From positions 56,226,539 to 56,290,538 of the forward strand of contig CM047431.1 in NCBI GenBank assembly GCA_026168455.1: a stretch of 64,000 nt of DNA, given 5' to 3'. Of this stretch, positions 37,401 to 49,433 are shown one piece after another (within the stretch, counting starts at the first letter, position 1; every line of letters starts with the position of its first letter). A program made the translations under genes and the position numbers. The notes below the pieces were generated by a model. That model was given only the letters and a program-made list of their open reading frames with translations. It ran no database searches and had not been told where the DNA came from. The stretch is from Theocolax elegans. Taxonomy: Eukaryota; Arthropoda; Insecta; Hymenoptera; Cerocephalidae.

Positions 37401-40400
37401 ATATTACCGAATGTACCTTTCGTTTTTTTATATGAAAAATTAATAAATTTATTTACATTCGAGTATAATATCGTATTACGACTAAACGACGTTGACGTTT
37501 TGTAAATTTGAAAAAATTTCGCATTCGCATTAATATATTGCAAAATCGTTAGGCTCGACGAGCGTATAACGATCGGGTTCGTAATTTAAACGCTTATACG
37601 AGGGCGGCGGAGGCGGAGGGAGGGGGGGGGGGAGGATGGTGGTCCGAAATATTCGCCGTCTGTCGGTCAATAAACGCGACGTTCTACGAACGTTTGAGCA
37701 AGGGCGGAAGGATAGAACGTACCTATATATATGTATGTGTATACAGACAGAGAGATTGACTTTTTATCGTTAAGTCTTTTGCGAGTTAAAATTTCGACGA
37801 CTGCGTTCGTTGACAGTTTTTTCTGTTTAATTATAAATAAAACATATTACGAACAAAAAATATAAATAATTAATTTTTCCGTAATGAATAGATTATAAGT
37901 CAAATGTTGTGGTAAAATATATGGAAATTGTAATATTTGTATATTCGAAGTTAAAATTTGTTTAATTTAATTATAATATATACTCGACGATTATTTCGAA
38001 TTGACGCGTAATGAATAATAATTCATTCAATATTCTCCGTTTACCACGAGTAAACATAGTTACTATATATATACGTATTACAATTTGTACACAACATGTT
38101 GTATTGGTTATATATACTTATATGCGAAAAGGTCGAAGAAACAGTAACGTAGTAAATATACTCATTAATTAAGTATAAATATATATAGAAGTACGTACAG
38201 TTGTTTCTCATTTGCTGCCAATATCGATTCATTAAGAATTTCAATAATAGAATTAGAGTTTGATCGATTGGTCCAATAGTTATTTAAAACATCAGGTGTT
38301 TTTCAAAGAAATTATATAAACATTTTTCAATGTCACTATCGATTAGTCATGCAAATTATTTAGTAATAATAAAAAAAAAAAATATATATATATATACATT
38401 TACGGCCTAAATAGTATGAAATAAATAATTTTGAAAATTGACGTGGAGGATTGCAATAGTTGGAACACCGTCGAGAAACGTGAACAAATTTTTTGTACAT
38501 TATTGAGATCTGATATTTGCATACCATGTTTTTTTTTCCTTGTATAGGGTTATAGAGGGCTCAGGTTGTCATCAACGTATCCGTTCGATATTATAACACG
38601 TGTCCAAGTAAATAGGGAAGGACATCTGCATTCGCAAAATCGTCACTCAAACATAACCTCTAAATATTTTATTGTCATGGTGATGTGAACCCCAAAAAAC
38701 AGAAAAATTATTTACTTTTTATTGAACGAGGGATGCAATTTATCGAAAGTAATGACGTATTTCCTTTCAAGTTATTCTGTGACATTTTTCAACTTTTTTT
38801 TTTGATAAATCAACGAGATTTTTGGGTACCTGTGATTCATTGTTTTAATAGCTGTATTATTGACCAAAAATGGTTATTTACGTATATTTAATTAATAATT
38901 TATTGTTTCGTCAAAATCTCTCTGTCACGATATACTCTATATTTGTTTTAAACAGTATCTAAATATGATTTTTTTTAGATTCTTCGCACAATTCGGTTCT
39001 AGAATTTTTGTGATTTTCTTGGTAGGTCTCTATTTTGGTTGTCATGCCACACAGTATAAATTGCCGAATTGATTTTTCAAATTAAATGTTGAGTTTTTCG
39101 TTTATCCCGATTTTGCGATCATAGGTACATTCTGCACGATTAACAGATTGTGCGTCAACTTGCAGAATCTTATAATTCGATACATTTCCTTATCTAAATG
39201 AAAAATTGCAATGTACTAAAATTTGTAACTTTTTACCGACATTGCAGTTTTTACAAACTATTTTTCATTTAATTAAATGAATATGTCGAATTTTAAGATT
39301 CTGCGAGTTGACACACAATCTGCAAATCATATAGAATGTATATATGCACGCACAATTGGAATAAAAGATAAACTGAAGATTTAATTTGAAAAATCAAATA
39401 TGTCGGTAATACGGCATCCCCTTAATTATGACGAGTTTAATACTTAAAATTACATTATTTCCACGGAAAATTTAATTTAAGTAAAAATGAATTAAGAATT
39501 TAGTTAAATTTATTTGACTGCTCAGTCTTTACCGTATTGTTTTATTGTACGCGAATCAAAATTGTCGAAAGCTGAGCATCTAACTTACAACGTTTCGAAT
39601 AGTAGTATTCTTTAATTTTCTTTGAATTCATTAAATAATTTCAATTTTGTATGTATTTATTATTTAAGCTCACTGGGTTCCGCGTTGCTTGAAATATTGT
39701 GTAGAATTATGTATGAAAGTTAAAAAATCTTCATTTACTTAATAAAGAGCATTTGGCTCTTAATGTTTAATAAAAAAACCTGTTATATAAACAATGAAAT
39801 ACATTGATTTAATATGATAAATCAATAAAATATTGGAGAGATCACAATAGAAACATTCTTGTGACCCCTGGTCTAAAAATACTTGAATGACTTATAGTAT
39901 ATTAGAGTAAATAAATTAAACAACAATTTTAATCAATAATTTATCACACTGCGATGTTGACGCCAAATTGCAGGGATCTACACATTTGAACCCAAAAATT
40001 AAATCGAAAATATTGAATTAAAAATCTAAAGAAATTCTTACGGATATATAGCTTAAAACATATAAGGGATGGTTTGACAGTTTGATTTTAAAAGAAAAAA
40101 TATAATATCATAAATATTAATTGAATAAACGTTTTATGGTCGGTAATTTTTAGTTGAAAAATCGTAATCTTTCAACCCAAACATAAAATATAACAAATGA
40201 CCATTTTCTGACTATACGACATTCCGTGAACAGTAACCTATATCTTTTATGCATATCGGTGGTCATCTATTGGGTTCGAAAAATAATGTTACTTGGCAGC
40301 ACTTTTGAACACGTCGTTTTACATATTTTTTATCACAAAATCTAAGTAAAATATAGTACGCACCAGGATTGGGTATAAGTATACTCGCGAACCACCCACT

Positions 40401-43400
40401 TTCGAATACTTTTTCATTATTTGAGGTGTAAAGCTTAAAACCGAATACTTTCATCAAATTCCTTTTTATTTAGCATTATTTGGTATTTATATACCATGTA
40501 CGATGTTATTATGCAAGTCGATTTGTTTTTCTAATCTATACACTCAAATAATAAAAAAAATATTCGAAAATGAGTGGTTGGCGACTTACTTACCCAACGT
40601 TGGTACGGACATGGCCTAATTATAAAATAAACGTACGGTAGCTGTTCTACTAATGTAGCTTACACTTTTTTCGTGCTTCATTTATATACATTTGTTACGT
40701 TTATTGCAAATTTTAGTGCGTTTTTCGAATTCAGAAGTACAATAGAAAAATAATTTGAAGATCGTGGAATGTTTATATGGCTCCAGTATTTTTAAAGCAA
40801 TACAAGACTGGAGAAAACGCGCATCGCGAAAGAATGTATAGAATTACAAACGACCCACTCCCAAATCCCGTGGGTCTTGCGCGATTATCGCGGGCTGCTT
40901 ATCAAAATAGTGCGTTTTCGGGCTAACCTATGACCAGCATCGCATACTTGCAACATACCCACGCGATTTTACCGTGGGTTCTTTGCGATTGACGTATAGT
41001 TTGTAGTTTGTGTCCATACATTTCTAATATACAATTGGTGCTATATAATAAAGGAAACACAAGCTTTAATTCTTCTTGAATCTTGCTATTTTTACATGAT
41101 TGATTAATTAACTATGAAACTTTGAATTTTGAACTTTATCCCAAAGGAAAAAGATGGTATATAATCCCATGTAAAATTAGTTTGCTATTATTGTACATTT
41201 TTTCTCTCCGTGTATAACTGTCGGTCCCAATTTGCATTTGTCCAAATACTGGACACTATACCTAATCTATGGTACACTATTGTTTAACATGTAATTTTTT
41301 TCAACATTAACAATACAAAACTATACTATTGGCAATCGCAATGTAAATAACACATATATGCATACACACACATATATATATATGCCTCGAGTTATACACG
41401 AAGATCAGATCGGATAAAATAGTTTCGTTGCGTCAATATTTGGTCAGCAAGTATAATAACACATATAACTTGGAAGAAAAAGATAGAAAAGGAAAATAAT
41501 TCAAACGGCCGATCACCAGTTCATTCACAATGATTATTAAGTATCTCGCGAAATCGCGGAATAGTTAAACAATTATTTTTCCACTGTCAATTATCTCTAC
41601 GATAAGACTGATCATTCACTAAATAACAATTCACGAGATTCATATTTCTTTAATTTTAATCGCATACACATGTACACACACACACACACACACATATATG
41701 TATGCATATGTGACCGTAAAGATGATAATGTATTACACACGCACGCGGGGTTACATGTGAAACGAGCCGGCAAACATCGATCACGTGACCACGTGTGCGT
41801 GAAACTATAATTTCTGCTTCTACATATACGATAATCAAAAATGATAATGTATCTTCGAAATACACTCGTTTCTGACGCGCGTTTGATAGACTTTTAAATA
41901 CAAAGTCATTGGCAGGGTTACAAATACTCGCGCTCGTACACGTGATTATTTATTAGTTTTCTTTCTCTATTTACCTGATTGTAAAATACCGTATCTTTTT
42001 TTTTTAATTTACTTATATTGTACAATTATTTGTTACTTCAATGCGATGCGTATATAGGAAGTAGGTTAATTACTATTTTTATGACAAATAAATCTCTATG
42101 TATACATGTAGAATGTGTATCGAAACAACATTTTTTGTTTACGCTCGCCGTATTTAATCGTTCTTAAGGGAATCTGTACATTTAAAAAAAAGAAAATAAA
42201 TATTGATTTGCAAGAGTGACGATTTTATGTATCTGTATGCACTAAAAAATTAAATAATACATATATAGATATTGGGTTACATGAACTTTGCTTTACTAGA
42301 TTACAACAACTTTATACAGGTATATATATATAAACGATACAAAATTAAGGATTTTTTTAATCGATAAGATTTTTCGTGCTATTTCGAGTGACGACTGTTT
42401 GAAAAAGTCTATATAAGTATAGCAAGTAAAATGAAATAAGTATCTTGTACAATTTCTGTTCACGCTTCACTTATAGTGAACTAAAAGTATTAAATACATG
42501 TACTATTTCGATTAAAAAGGAACTAAGTAATTGGATTAAAAATAATATCACAGAATAATATTGCAGTTAATGTTTGGCCTCTGTGGGAATCACATTATAT
42601 TATATACTATTTTAATTTTTCTGGTTTAAATAAATAAATAAATAATGTTACTAATCAAAGTAATTCCAAATAATATATGAATTTTTTTATTTGATACATA
42701 TCACTTAATTTCTTAACACTTTTCTACACAATGTCCCTTGGGAGGAACATTAATGTAAAAACAAAATATATAAAATTATGATTATATAAATACTTAGAAA
42801 TATTGTTAAAGTAATTTGATATGTGTCTTTAGACTAGTAACATAACGTCTATAAACTTTAGAATCGTGTAGATAAAATTATACTTGTATCAGAATATAAA
42901 ACAAATTCAAAATTAAAAATTCAGTGTTCATAAACTTCTAAACTTCACGGTAAATAAATGTTTTTATATCCAAAATTGTTAACTGGCATTATTTATATTA
43001 ACGAAAATGTCAGTAATTGGATACCGATAAAAGTTGGGTACGATGCGTTACTCGGGAAGTAAAATATAATAAAATTAAGAGTACGATTATTATTTCAATA
43101 TATTATTTATTTTTTAAAAGACAACAAAAATTATGTAGTCAAATTTATTTATTTACTTTTTTTTTCAGACACCCGACGTCATGCTCGTCTATGGCAGAGA
43201 TCGTTTCCGTTCTCTTCTTCCACACCATGCGCTACAAGGTGTCTGATCCACGAGATCCCAGTAGCGACAGATTTATCCTTAGCAAAGGCCATGCTGCACC
43301 TATTCTCTATGCAGGTAATATAATAAATGACAAATAATGTTAATATCATTAAAGTATAAATATCTTGATTACATTTCTTAATGTTTAAAAAATATTATTT

Positions 43401-46400
43401 ATGTAAATTTATAACAAATTAAATAATTATGAAAACTGTGCAAAATAATTTTCATGTTACAAGTAATTATTTGTATGTCTAATTATATTATTCGAGTGAA
43501 AGAAAATTTTATTTTTCTTTATTTTTCTTTATTTTCGTTTATTGTTACAACTAATTTTATCACCGTCTTCTAAATTACTACTCGAGCATCTAATTTAAGT
43601 AACTGCAATATCTTTTTATTAATAATTATAAACCATATATCTTTTAATCAATACCTGCATTGTATATACAATCTTATAATATGCGAGTAATATTTTTTAT
43701 GCAAAGTAAATATAGAAAATTTATTTAAACTTAAAATAACATATCTTAAAGCATAAATTATTAAATATTTAAACTATTATAGTATAAACTATTGTACAAA
43801 TCAAATTTTAATTAATTATTTGAAATTTATTAATGAGTATGCAAATTTAGCTTGAACAGTGTCAAACTTTTTTGAATTTTTTATTTGTTTTATGTAAAAC
43901 AAATCTAAAGAAAATTTAGTTTCATGTCTAATAAAATTTTTAAGTAACAATTTTAATCTAAGCAATAATAGTTAAAAAAGTTATAACTGTTTATGAAAAG
44001 TAAAAAGTCAATGAATATATTTCAGCATCTTTTTCAAATTCTATAAAGTAAAATAAATTTAATTAACCAGATTTATCTTTTTATTTTAGCATGGGCTGAA
44101 GCAGGTCTCTTTCCGACAAAAGATTTGCTGAATCTACGTAAATTTGATAGCGATTTGGAAGGTCACCCAACACCAAGATTAAACTTTGTTGACGTTGCAA
44201 CTGGGTCCCTTGGTCAAGGACTTTCCGTAGCTGCTGGTATGGCTTACGTTGGCAAGTACTACGACAAGGCTAGCTACAGGTACATTTGAATCTCTATATC
44301 ATTAGAAAACCTCTTTAATTCAACTGGGTAGTTTAAATATTTACAAGTTGAGTCTATAAATAATACTACATGTAATATATAAACATACAGAAACGTTTTA
44401 ATTGCTACTGTTTTCTACAGCTATTTTATATTTAATTAAATTTTAATTGTATTGGGAAATATAATACAATACCTATTTTTAAAAATAATTATTTACTAAT
44501 AAAGAAACAAATATTTATATGGTTGATTATAAAATAAATAATATAGTATTTCAAATAAATTGATAGAAACAAACGTTCTACTTTATTATTTATTCTAAAA
44601 TAATATAAATGTTTTGATTTCTAGTATTCATACTTACATTTAGGGAAATGTCTTTAAATAATTTTATTATGTATTTATATTATAGTGTGTATTTTAACCT
44701 TGTGGCAGTGCCAATATTTGAGAAATCAAATTTCTTAAAATTGTTAGAATAACACAAGAACTTTTTTTAGAAATATTAGAAATAATTTAGTTTAATATTC
44801 AATAAATTTATATTTAGGAGATTTAGTAACAATTATAATAATAATATTGATTAGTAAAACGTTTACATAATTTTCTTTAATTTCAAGGACCTATTGTCTT
44901 ATTGGAGATGGTGAATCAGCTGAGGGTTCAATATGGGAAGCCTTACATTTTGCTTCATATTACAACCTTGACAATCTCTGTGCAATCTTTGATATCAATC
45001 GTTTAGGCCAAAGTGAACCAACTTCGCTTCAACATAATATGGAAGTTTATCGTAAACGACTTGAAGCTTTTGGATTTAATGCTCTTGTTGTTGATGGCCA
45101 TGATGTCGAAGAATTGGTCAAGGTATTTATATATTCTATAATATTATAAATATTTATTTATATTCTAATGTTATTTAAAAGAGATCATGAAATAAAATAC
45201 AATAGAGTTGTTTTTTTGTTATTTTAAAAAGTATTAGAAAAGCGATTTTGTAAAGAAATAGAGCATCTTATGTATTATTTTCAGTATTCTAAATAGTAAA
45301 AATGTTGAATTTAAGATGAAACATATTATCACATTGTTACAATCTATATTAAACATTACTTTTAATTTTATTCTAAAATGAAATTAAAATATTCCATTTT
45401 ATCTTATATATATACATGATAAGTCATTTCTTCTATTAAAATTTACAGGCTTTCCACGAAGCTCAACAAACCAAAGGTCGACCAACTGCAATCTTAGCTA
45501 AAACTTATAAAGGAAAGAACTTTGCTAATGTTGAAGATCTTGACAATTGGCATGGAAAGGCCATTACTGGCAATCAAGGTCAAGAAATAATTAAGGTAAC
45601 ATTTCAACTTCTAATTTATCAAGTACCATCCAAATAAATATTTTCTTTTCCTAACAAATTTTATATTTTCACCAGCATTTACAATCACTTTTGAAAAGTA
45701 TTGCACCTCAAGATCGTACCATTCCGAAACCAGTAGATGATGCACCTAAAGTTGATATCACTAATGTGAAATTGGACACTCCACCAAATTACAAAATTGG
45801 AGATCAAGTGGCTACTCGGCTTGCTTACGGCACTGCCCTTGCCAAGGTAAAGAATTGTAATTTGTTTTTATGAAAAAAAGTGAGTTACATGTTACAAAAT
45901 GTTATTACAAAAACAAACTTTTTTATACAATTGTGCTATTTTTTATCATTTAGATTGCTAAAAACAATCCACGAGTCATTGGTTTAGACGGTGATACAAA
46001 GAACTCAACGTTTGCTGAAAAAATTAAGTCTGTAGATCCCAAGAGGTTCGTTGAAGGTTACATTGCTGAGCAAAACATTGTTGGAGTTGCTATTGGAGCT
46101 GCTTGCAGGGATAGAACAGTTGCTTTCGTTTCTGCTTTTGCTGCTTTCTTCAGCAGAGCGTATGATCAAGTAAGTAAAATATTTTTTACAAGTAAATTTT
46201 GTAGATTTTATGATTGTTAATAGTTTATGACAGTTATATACTGTCAGAAATTAATCGAAAAAAGAAATAATTATATTTGTAGTCTACTAAGAGTTAAGAA
46301 GTATTTTTCATTTGGACATCAAGTATTACGAAAGTATACAATATTAATGCTAAATGTGTACATAATTGAACTATTGTTATATATTTTTACATTACTTCCA

Positions 46401-47565
46401 ATTAAATTCTATAAAAATATTTATTTTGTAGACTGATTATAATTTTACTGGGAATATTTAAAATTAAGAATTATGAAGTAAAACGAATGAATATCTCGCT
46501 CTATAATAAACCAAGTTTTATTAAATTTGAATTAATTTATTACCTAAACTTTTGATTTTTATACAACACACGATAGATATTACAAATTTAAACATGTCTT
46601 CTACTTAATTTATATAACTATTATAAAGTTTATAATTTATTTCGTTGTTATTCTCTGAAATTTCTAAGAACACACAATGCACTATCATACTTTGCTTTAG
46701 TTAGTTGTTTAAAAAACTAAGTAATGTTAATTAATGTTTGTTTAAATAGTATTGCATTGTTAAAAAAGTAATGATTTACTAAATTTGCAAATATAAATAT
46801 TGTTGCAATTTGTATAAATATTGTCGAATATTTGTACAATCATTTTTAAATTAATAGGTGACTAACATAAGGTATTTCATTAAAATTTTTCAGATCCGAA
46901 TGGGTGCCATATCGCAGACAAACGTAAACTTCGTAGGCTCTCACTGTGGAGTCTCAATTGGTGAGGATGGTCCATCGCAAATGGCTCTGGAAGATTTAGC
47001 AATGTTCCGTGCAATTCCTGGTTCAACAGTGTTTTATCCTTCAGACGCTGTGGCCACCGAAAGAGCTGTCGAACTGGCAGCTAACACCAAAGGAATCTGT
47101 TTCATTCGTACTTCAAGGCCCAATACCGCTGTGATTTATAAAAATGATGAAGCTTTAGCTATCGGTAAAGCTAATGTTGTCAGATCGTCAAACAACGATC
47201 AAGCTTTACTTATCGGTGCTGGTGTGACCTTACACGAAGCTCTCAAGGCTGCTGATATTCTTGCTCAATCGGGAGTAAATGTTCGAGTATTGGATCCGTT
47301 TACCATCAAACCCATCGATCAAAACACCATCATCGAAAACGCGACACAATGTAACGGCAAAATCATTACCGTCGAAGATCACTACGCAGAAGGTGGATTG
47401 GGTGAGGCCGTGCTTTCTGCTATTGCTGAGCAACGAAACATTTCTTTAAGGAAATTAGCCGTTAGGGAAGTTCCTCGATCTGGAAAACCTGAAGAATTAT
47501 TACACGCTTATGGTATTGATGCCAGTACCATTGTTGAACAAACCGAAGATTTTATTAAGAACTAG
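28424..47565 (+). CDS. Tkt: Transketolase, complete (isoform with exon 1A)
   Basis: Thiamine-diphosphate enzyme of the cytosolic non-oxidative pentose phosphate pathway; transfers two-carbon ketol units between sugar phosphates. Exons: 28424-28530, 43169-43314, 44090-44279, 44888-45122, 45449-45595, 45676-45846, 45954-46169, 46894-47565. All junctions are GT..AG and in phase; 1884 nt, 627 aa (human TKT is 623). Exon 1A begins [20 protein letters not shown], like the family's YHK start. Visible sites: H37 in GHPTS, H77 in SKGHAAP, the GDG...N motif at D155-N185 for Mg-thiamine diphosphate, and the conserved Glu of YIAEQN at about 371. Downstream come [45 protein letters not shown] and [14 protein letters not shown]. 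Intron 1 is 14.6 kb and contains the second first exon and many repeats; other introns are 80-780 bp. The stop is TAG at 47563-47565. Confidence 0.97.
28531..29140. other. Start of transketolase intron 1, no other gene seen
   Basis: AT-rich intronic sequence following the donor CTGG|GTAAGTCGG. Short minus-strand ORFs at 28822-29101 have no recognisable content. Confidence 0.5.
29141..31077. repeat. Tandem duplication in transketolase intron 1, copy 1 (carries an insertion)
   Basis: Begins TGCATATATACGAACGCGGG and runs to the identical start of copy 2 at 31078. The two copies agree almost base for base over about 1.25 kb. Copy 1 additionally carries the 691-bp element at 30308-30998. Its interior contains a diverged relative of the repeat family at 57.1-60.9 kb (GACCACGCCACAATCGA core). 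Confidence 0.9.
30308..30998. mobile_element. Non-autonomous DNA transposon with CACTG termini and TA target duplication
   Basis: The left end CACTGAAAAAATCTTCGGGC and the right end, read in reverse complement as CACTGAAAAAATGTCCGGGC, form an inverted terminal repeat. The flanks are TA on both sides (30306-30307 and 30999-31000). The sister copy shows the empty site at about 32249 (TATATATAGTATACGATGGC). Length 691 bp. GC-richer ends enclose an AT-rich middle. ORFs at 30277-30579 are mirror frames of the left end and not a transposase. A CACTA-like or Tc1/mariner-like origin is possible; the superfamily is not settled. Confidence 0.85.
31078..32330. repeat. Tandem duplication in transketolase intron 1, copy 2 (empty site)
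   Basis: Near-identical to copy 1 without the 691-bp insertion. It ends at TTTAATGATTTGCA, where copy 1 continues TTTAATCATTTGCA into copy 2. High identity points to a recent event. Confidence 0.9.
32331..34959. other. Transketolase intron 1, no gene seen
   Basis: AT-rich intronic sequence. It holds a short palindrome at about 33500-33596 (GGAAGGAAATTTGA versus TCAAATTTCCTTTC) and a (TG)n tract near 33726. ORFs at 32768-33311 are rich in Ile/Tyr/Phe/Lys, as expected from AT-rich DNA. Confidence 0.5.
34960..35302. repeat. Fold-back (MITE-like) element in transketolase intron 1
   Basis: Left end GTGGGTTCCAAAGTCAACTT and right end GTTGACTTTGGCACCCCG are inverted relatives. Inner pairing includes CTACCTTATC with GATAAGGTAG. 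The arms are moderately diverged. Confidence 0.7.
36020..36308 (+). promoter_or_regulatory. Leader/promoter region of transketolase exon 1B
   Basis: A GC/CpG-rich island (for example CGCAGTCGCGCTCGCGCGCA, GATTTGGCGCGCCAGTCCAC) directly upstream of the alternative start codon, in an otherwise AT-rich intron. A Y-rich stretch (AATCCCTTTCCTTTTTCTCG) lies just before the ATG. The transcription start is not identified. Confidence 0.5.
36309..36400 (+). CDS. Tkt: Transketolase alternative first exon 1B
   Basis: Reads [20 protein letters not shown] and then [11 protein letters not shown], ending GAGCGG|GTGAGATT. It ends two bases into a Gly codon, exactly as exon 1A does, so it splices in frame to 43169 and completes the GHPTS motif. 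Both first exons share LRIHSL.AT..SKSG, but exon 1B lacks the YHK-like start. Predicted isoform: 622 aa. Different promoters would give isoforms differing only at the N-terminus. Transcription from each is inferred, not shown. Confidence 0.85.
36401..39060. other. Transketolase intron sequence, no gene seen
   Basis: AT-rich intron. It includes a G-rich, CpG-containing block at about 37540-37700 and ordinary (TA)n tracts. No exon with convincing splice sites and coding content was found. Confidence 0.5.
37602..37642 (+). other. G-rich tract with quadruplex potential
   Basis: Plus strand shows consecutive G runs (GGGCGGCGGAGGCGGAGGGA, then a run of 11 G, then GGATGG) inside a CpG-containing island in transketolase intron 1. 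The non-template strand carries the G runs, so it could form a G-quadruplex in DNA or nascent RNA. No exon is evident. Confidence 0.6.
39061..39416. repeat. Fold-back (MITE-like) element in transketolase intron 1
   Basis: Left end TTGCCGAATTGATTTTTCAA and right end TTGAAAAATCAAATATGTCG are inverted relatives. Inner pairing includes AACTTGCAGAATCTTA with TAAGATTCTGCGAGTT. Confidence 0.75.
39966..40180. repeat. Dispersed repeat, copy 2 (partner at 6290-6480)
   Basis: Shares GCCAAATTGCAGGGATCTAC and a GTCGGTAATTTTTAGTTGAA segment with the copy at 6.3 kb. Boundaries are approximate. Confidence 0.5.
40368..40598. repeat. Fold-back (MITE-like) element in transketolase intron 1
   Basis: Left arm GGGTATAAGTATACTCGCGA..CCACCCACTTTCGAATA pairs with the right arm TATTCGAAAATGAGTGGTTG..GCGACTTACTTACCC. 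Arm length is about 45 bp. Confidence 0.8.
40599..43168. other. End of transketolase intron 1, no gene seen
   Basis: AT-rich intron. It holds a hairpin-rich GC patch at about 40840-41000 (GACCCACTCCCAAATCCCGT..GGGTC) and a (CA)n tract near 41672-41695. It ends at the strong acceptor TTTTTTTTTCAG at 43168. Confidence 0.5.
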
Positions 47566-48132
47566 AAAAACCCATTGGAGAGGAATGCACGTGACGAGTA
47601 TGAAAGGCTAATCAATGATACAAGTTGTAAAAGTAGTATACTCTACTTTTTCTGATTGTGAATCAATCCAACAGTGATATATATACCTGTGAAAATGGAA
47701 AAATATTTTTTTACGAGAATAGATAGTTGTTCATTCTGTTCTATTTTTCTTAAACGGAATTTATAACCAAAGCACATCATTTTATTCTCGCTGGGCGATT
47801 TATCAGTGTTTGTAGAGAAAAAAATAATTCTGTGGTTTAAAACCTCATATTTTTGTAAGTTTATGGTTTTTCATACATTTATATATATATAAATCAAATA
47901 TGTACAAATATTGTTGCGATTCCAGTGAGCAAAGTTTGCTGATAAAAGTCGACGTGCGTTGAATGTGAGAAGAATACATGTTTTCACAAAATTAGTTATC
48001 ATGTTATATTTTTTATCATTTATCCTCATTATCCTTCATCGGGAACGGTTTTTATTTTAATATTGTAGACATAAATGTAATTATAAATCGTAACTATTTA
48101 TTCAATTTTAGTCGTCTGTACAATTTTAATTA
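47566..48132 (+). other. Transketolase 3' UTR and downstream sequence
   Basis: AT-rich sequence after the stop codon without an ORF. No AATAAA is obvious in the first 500 nt; the clearest downstream one is at 48404-48409, beyond the palindrome at 48133-48338, so that element may be inside the 3' UTR. Confidence 0.4.
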
Positions 48133-48338
48133 TGAAGGAATTTGGTCGATTTTGATTCACAAACCATGATATTTATTTGGCAACGTTTCGATGGATGTTC
48201 TTGATCCTCATCAGGTTATACCTTTATTATTTATTTATTACAATATAGGTTAGCCTGATAAGGATGGAGAATGTCCACCGACATGTTGCTAAATGAATAT
48301 CATGGTTTGTTCATTAAAATCGACCAAATTTCTTCTTA
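48133..48338. repeat. Palindromic MITE-like element just downstream of transketolase
   Basis: Left arm TGAAGGAATTTGGTCGATTT..CACAAACCATGATATTTATT is the reverse complement of the right arm AATGAATATCATGGTTTGTT..AAAATCGACCAAATTTCTTC. The arms are about 90 bp with some mismatches around a short AT loop. Confidence 0.85.
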
Positions 48339-49100
48339 ACGTGAAAAGTAACTATTGACATAAATAAGTATTTACTTGATTTTTCTTAGGATCAATGGAA
48401 AAAAATAAATAATTAAAATTTTAATCACATTCATTACATATCAATTTTACAATAACGCATTTAAGTTAATAAATCTTATTCATAACATTTTTATTTTATT
48501 TTAATCATATAAGTCCAATTGGGTTCAGTTCGGCTATAATATTTATAGATTAATTGCAAATATAATTGTACAGTGAATTTTTTGTAGTTTATAAAAATTA
48601 TAAATTGCATGTATACAATAAACTTAGATGCATATATTTAAAGACTAGGAATGTTAGATACACAACATCTGAAAACTTAATGTTAAGTCAATATAAAATA
48701 AATATTACATTCTATTTGTTATGTATAAATCTTATAGTTCATTAAAAGTATTTTAATTTATAATAAAAAAATTGATTATCATTTACAGAAAACATAGATT
48801 AGCCAGAACTCCCTTTATATAAATTGGCATGAACACGTTATGACAATAATCAACAAATCCCAAAGTAATTTTCTGTTTGAAAAAAAAGGAGCCATTAAAC
48901 CGAGGGTATATCGTTAAAAACTAAATTGAGAATAAATTCACAAAAAAATAGGAAGAGGATCAAACACTTTTACTCGAAGATTATAACACCCGCGTAAAAG
49001 TATATATGTATATACACGACGAGAACGCCAGCTACAGTAAAAAATATAAAGGTATATATATATATATACATACATATATATATGTATGTATATATAAACA
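48339..49100. other. Intergenic, no gene seen
   Basis: AT-rich sequence with (TA)n tracts near 49050-49095. The minus-strand ORF 48938-49402 is the mirror of the CpG block that follows and of these tracts. Confidence 0.5.
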
Positions 49101-49364
49101 TAGGTAGGTGATTGCTCACCCTCCCCCGAACGATCGCAGCGCCTCGTATAGCGAAGAGCAAAGTTTAGCGTACGTGCAGCGACGACGAGCAGCAAGCAGC
49201 AGCAGCAGCAGCGAGCTAGGCTGCTGGCGTTTGGTTGCTCTACTGTCGCACACGTCCACGCGAAAAAGTAAAGATGGCCGCGGCGTACGTCGCTACTGCT
49301 CGTGATGTTTCCGCCTACGAGAGGAACGTTGATTGCCCTGTGGCTGGGCTCGTGCTCGTTTGAG
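49101..49364 (+). promoter_or_regulatory. CpG-rich candidate first exon / promoter of a downstream gene
   Basis: A GC/CpG-rich block with a CAG repeat (AGCAGCAAGCAGCAGCAGCA) ends in a good donor (TTTGAG|GTACGTGC, exon end 49364). It contains an ATG in strong context (AAAGATGGCC, ATG at 49274) opening a 29-codon frame that stops TGA at 49361-49363, so the exon looks untranslated or uORF-bearing. The coding exons must lie beyond the window. Confidence 0.4.
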
Positions 49365-49433
49365 GTACGTGCTCTACGAGCCCTCGTAACACCACCCAAC
49401 AATGGTTGATTGTTAGACTCAGCGATCGAGTCG

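Noticed and set aside
48938..49402. 154-codon minus-strand ORF
   Set aside because: Arg/Ser/Cys- and Tyr/Ile-rich product of a CpG block and TA tracts; no family, and the plus-strand donor at 49364 explains the block better.
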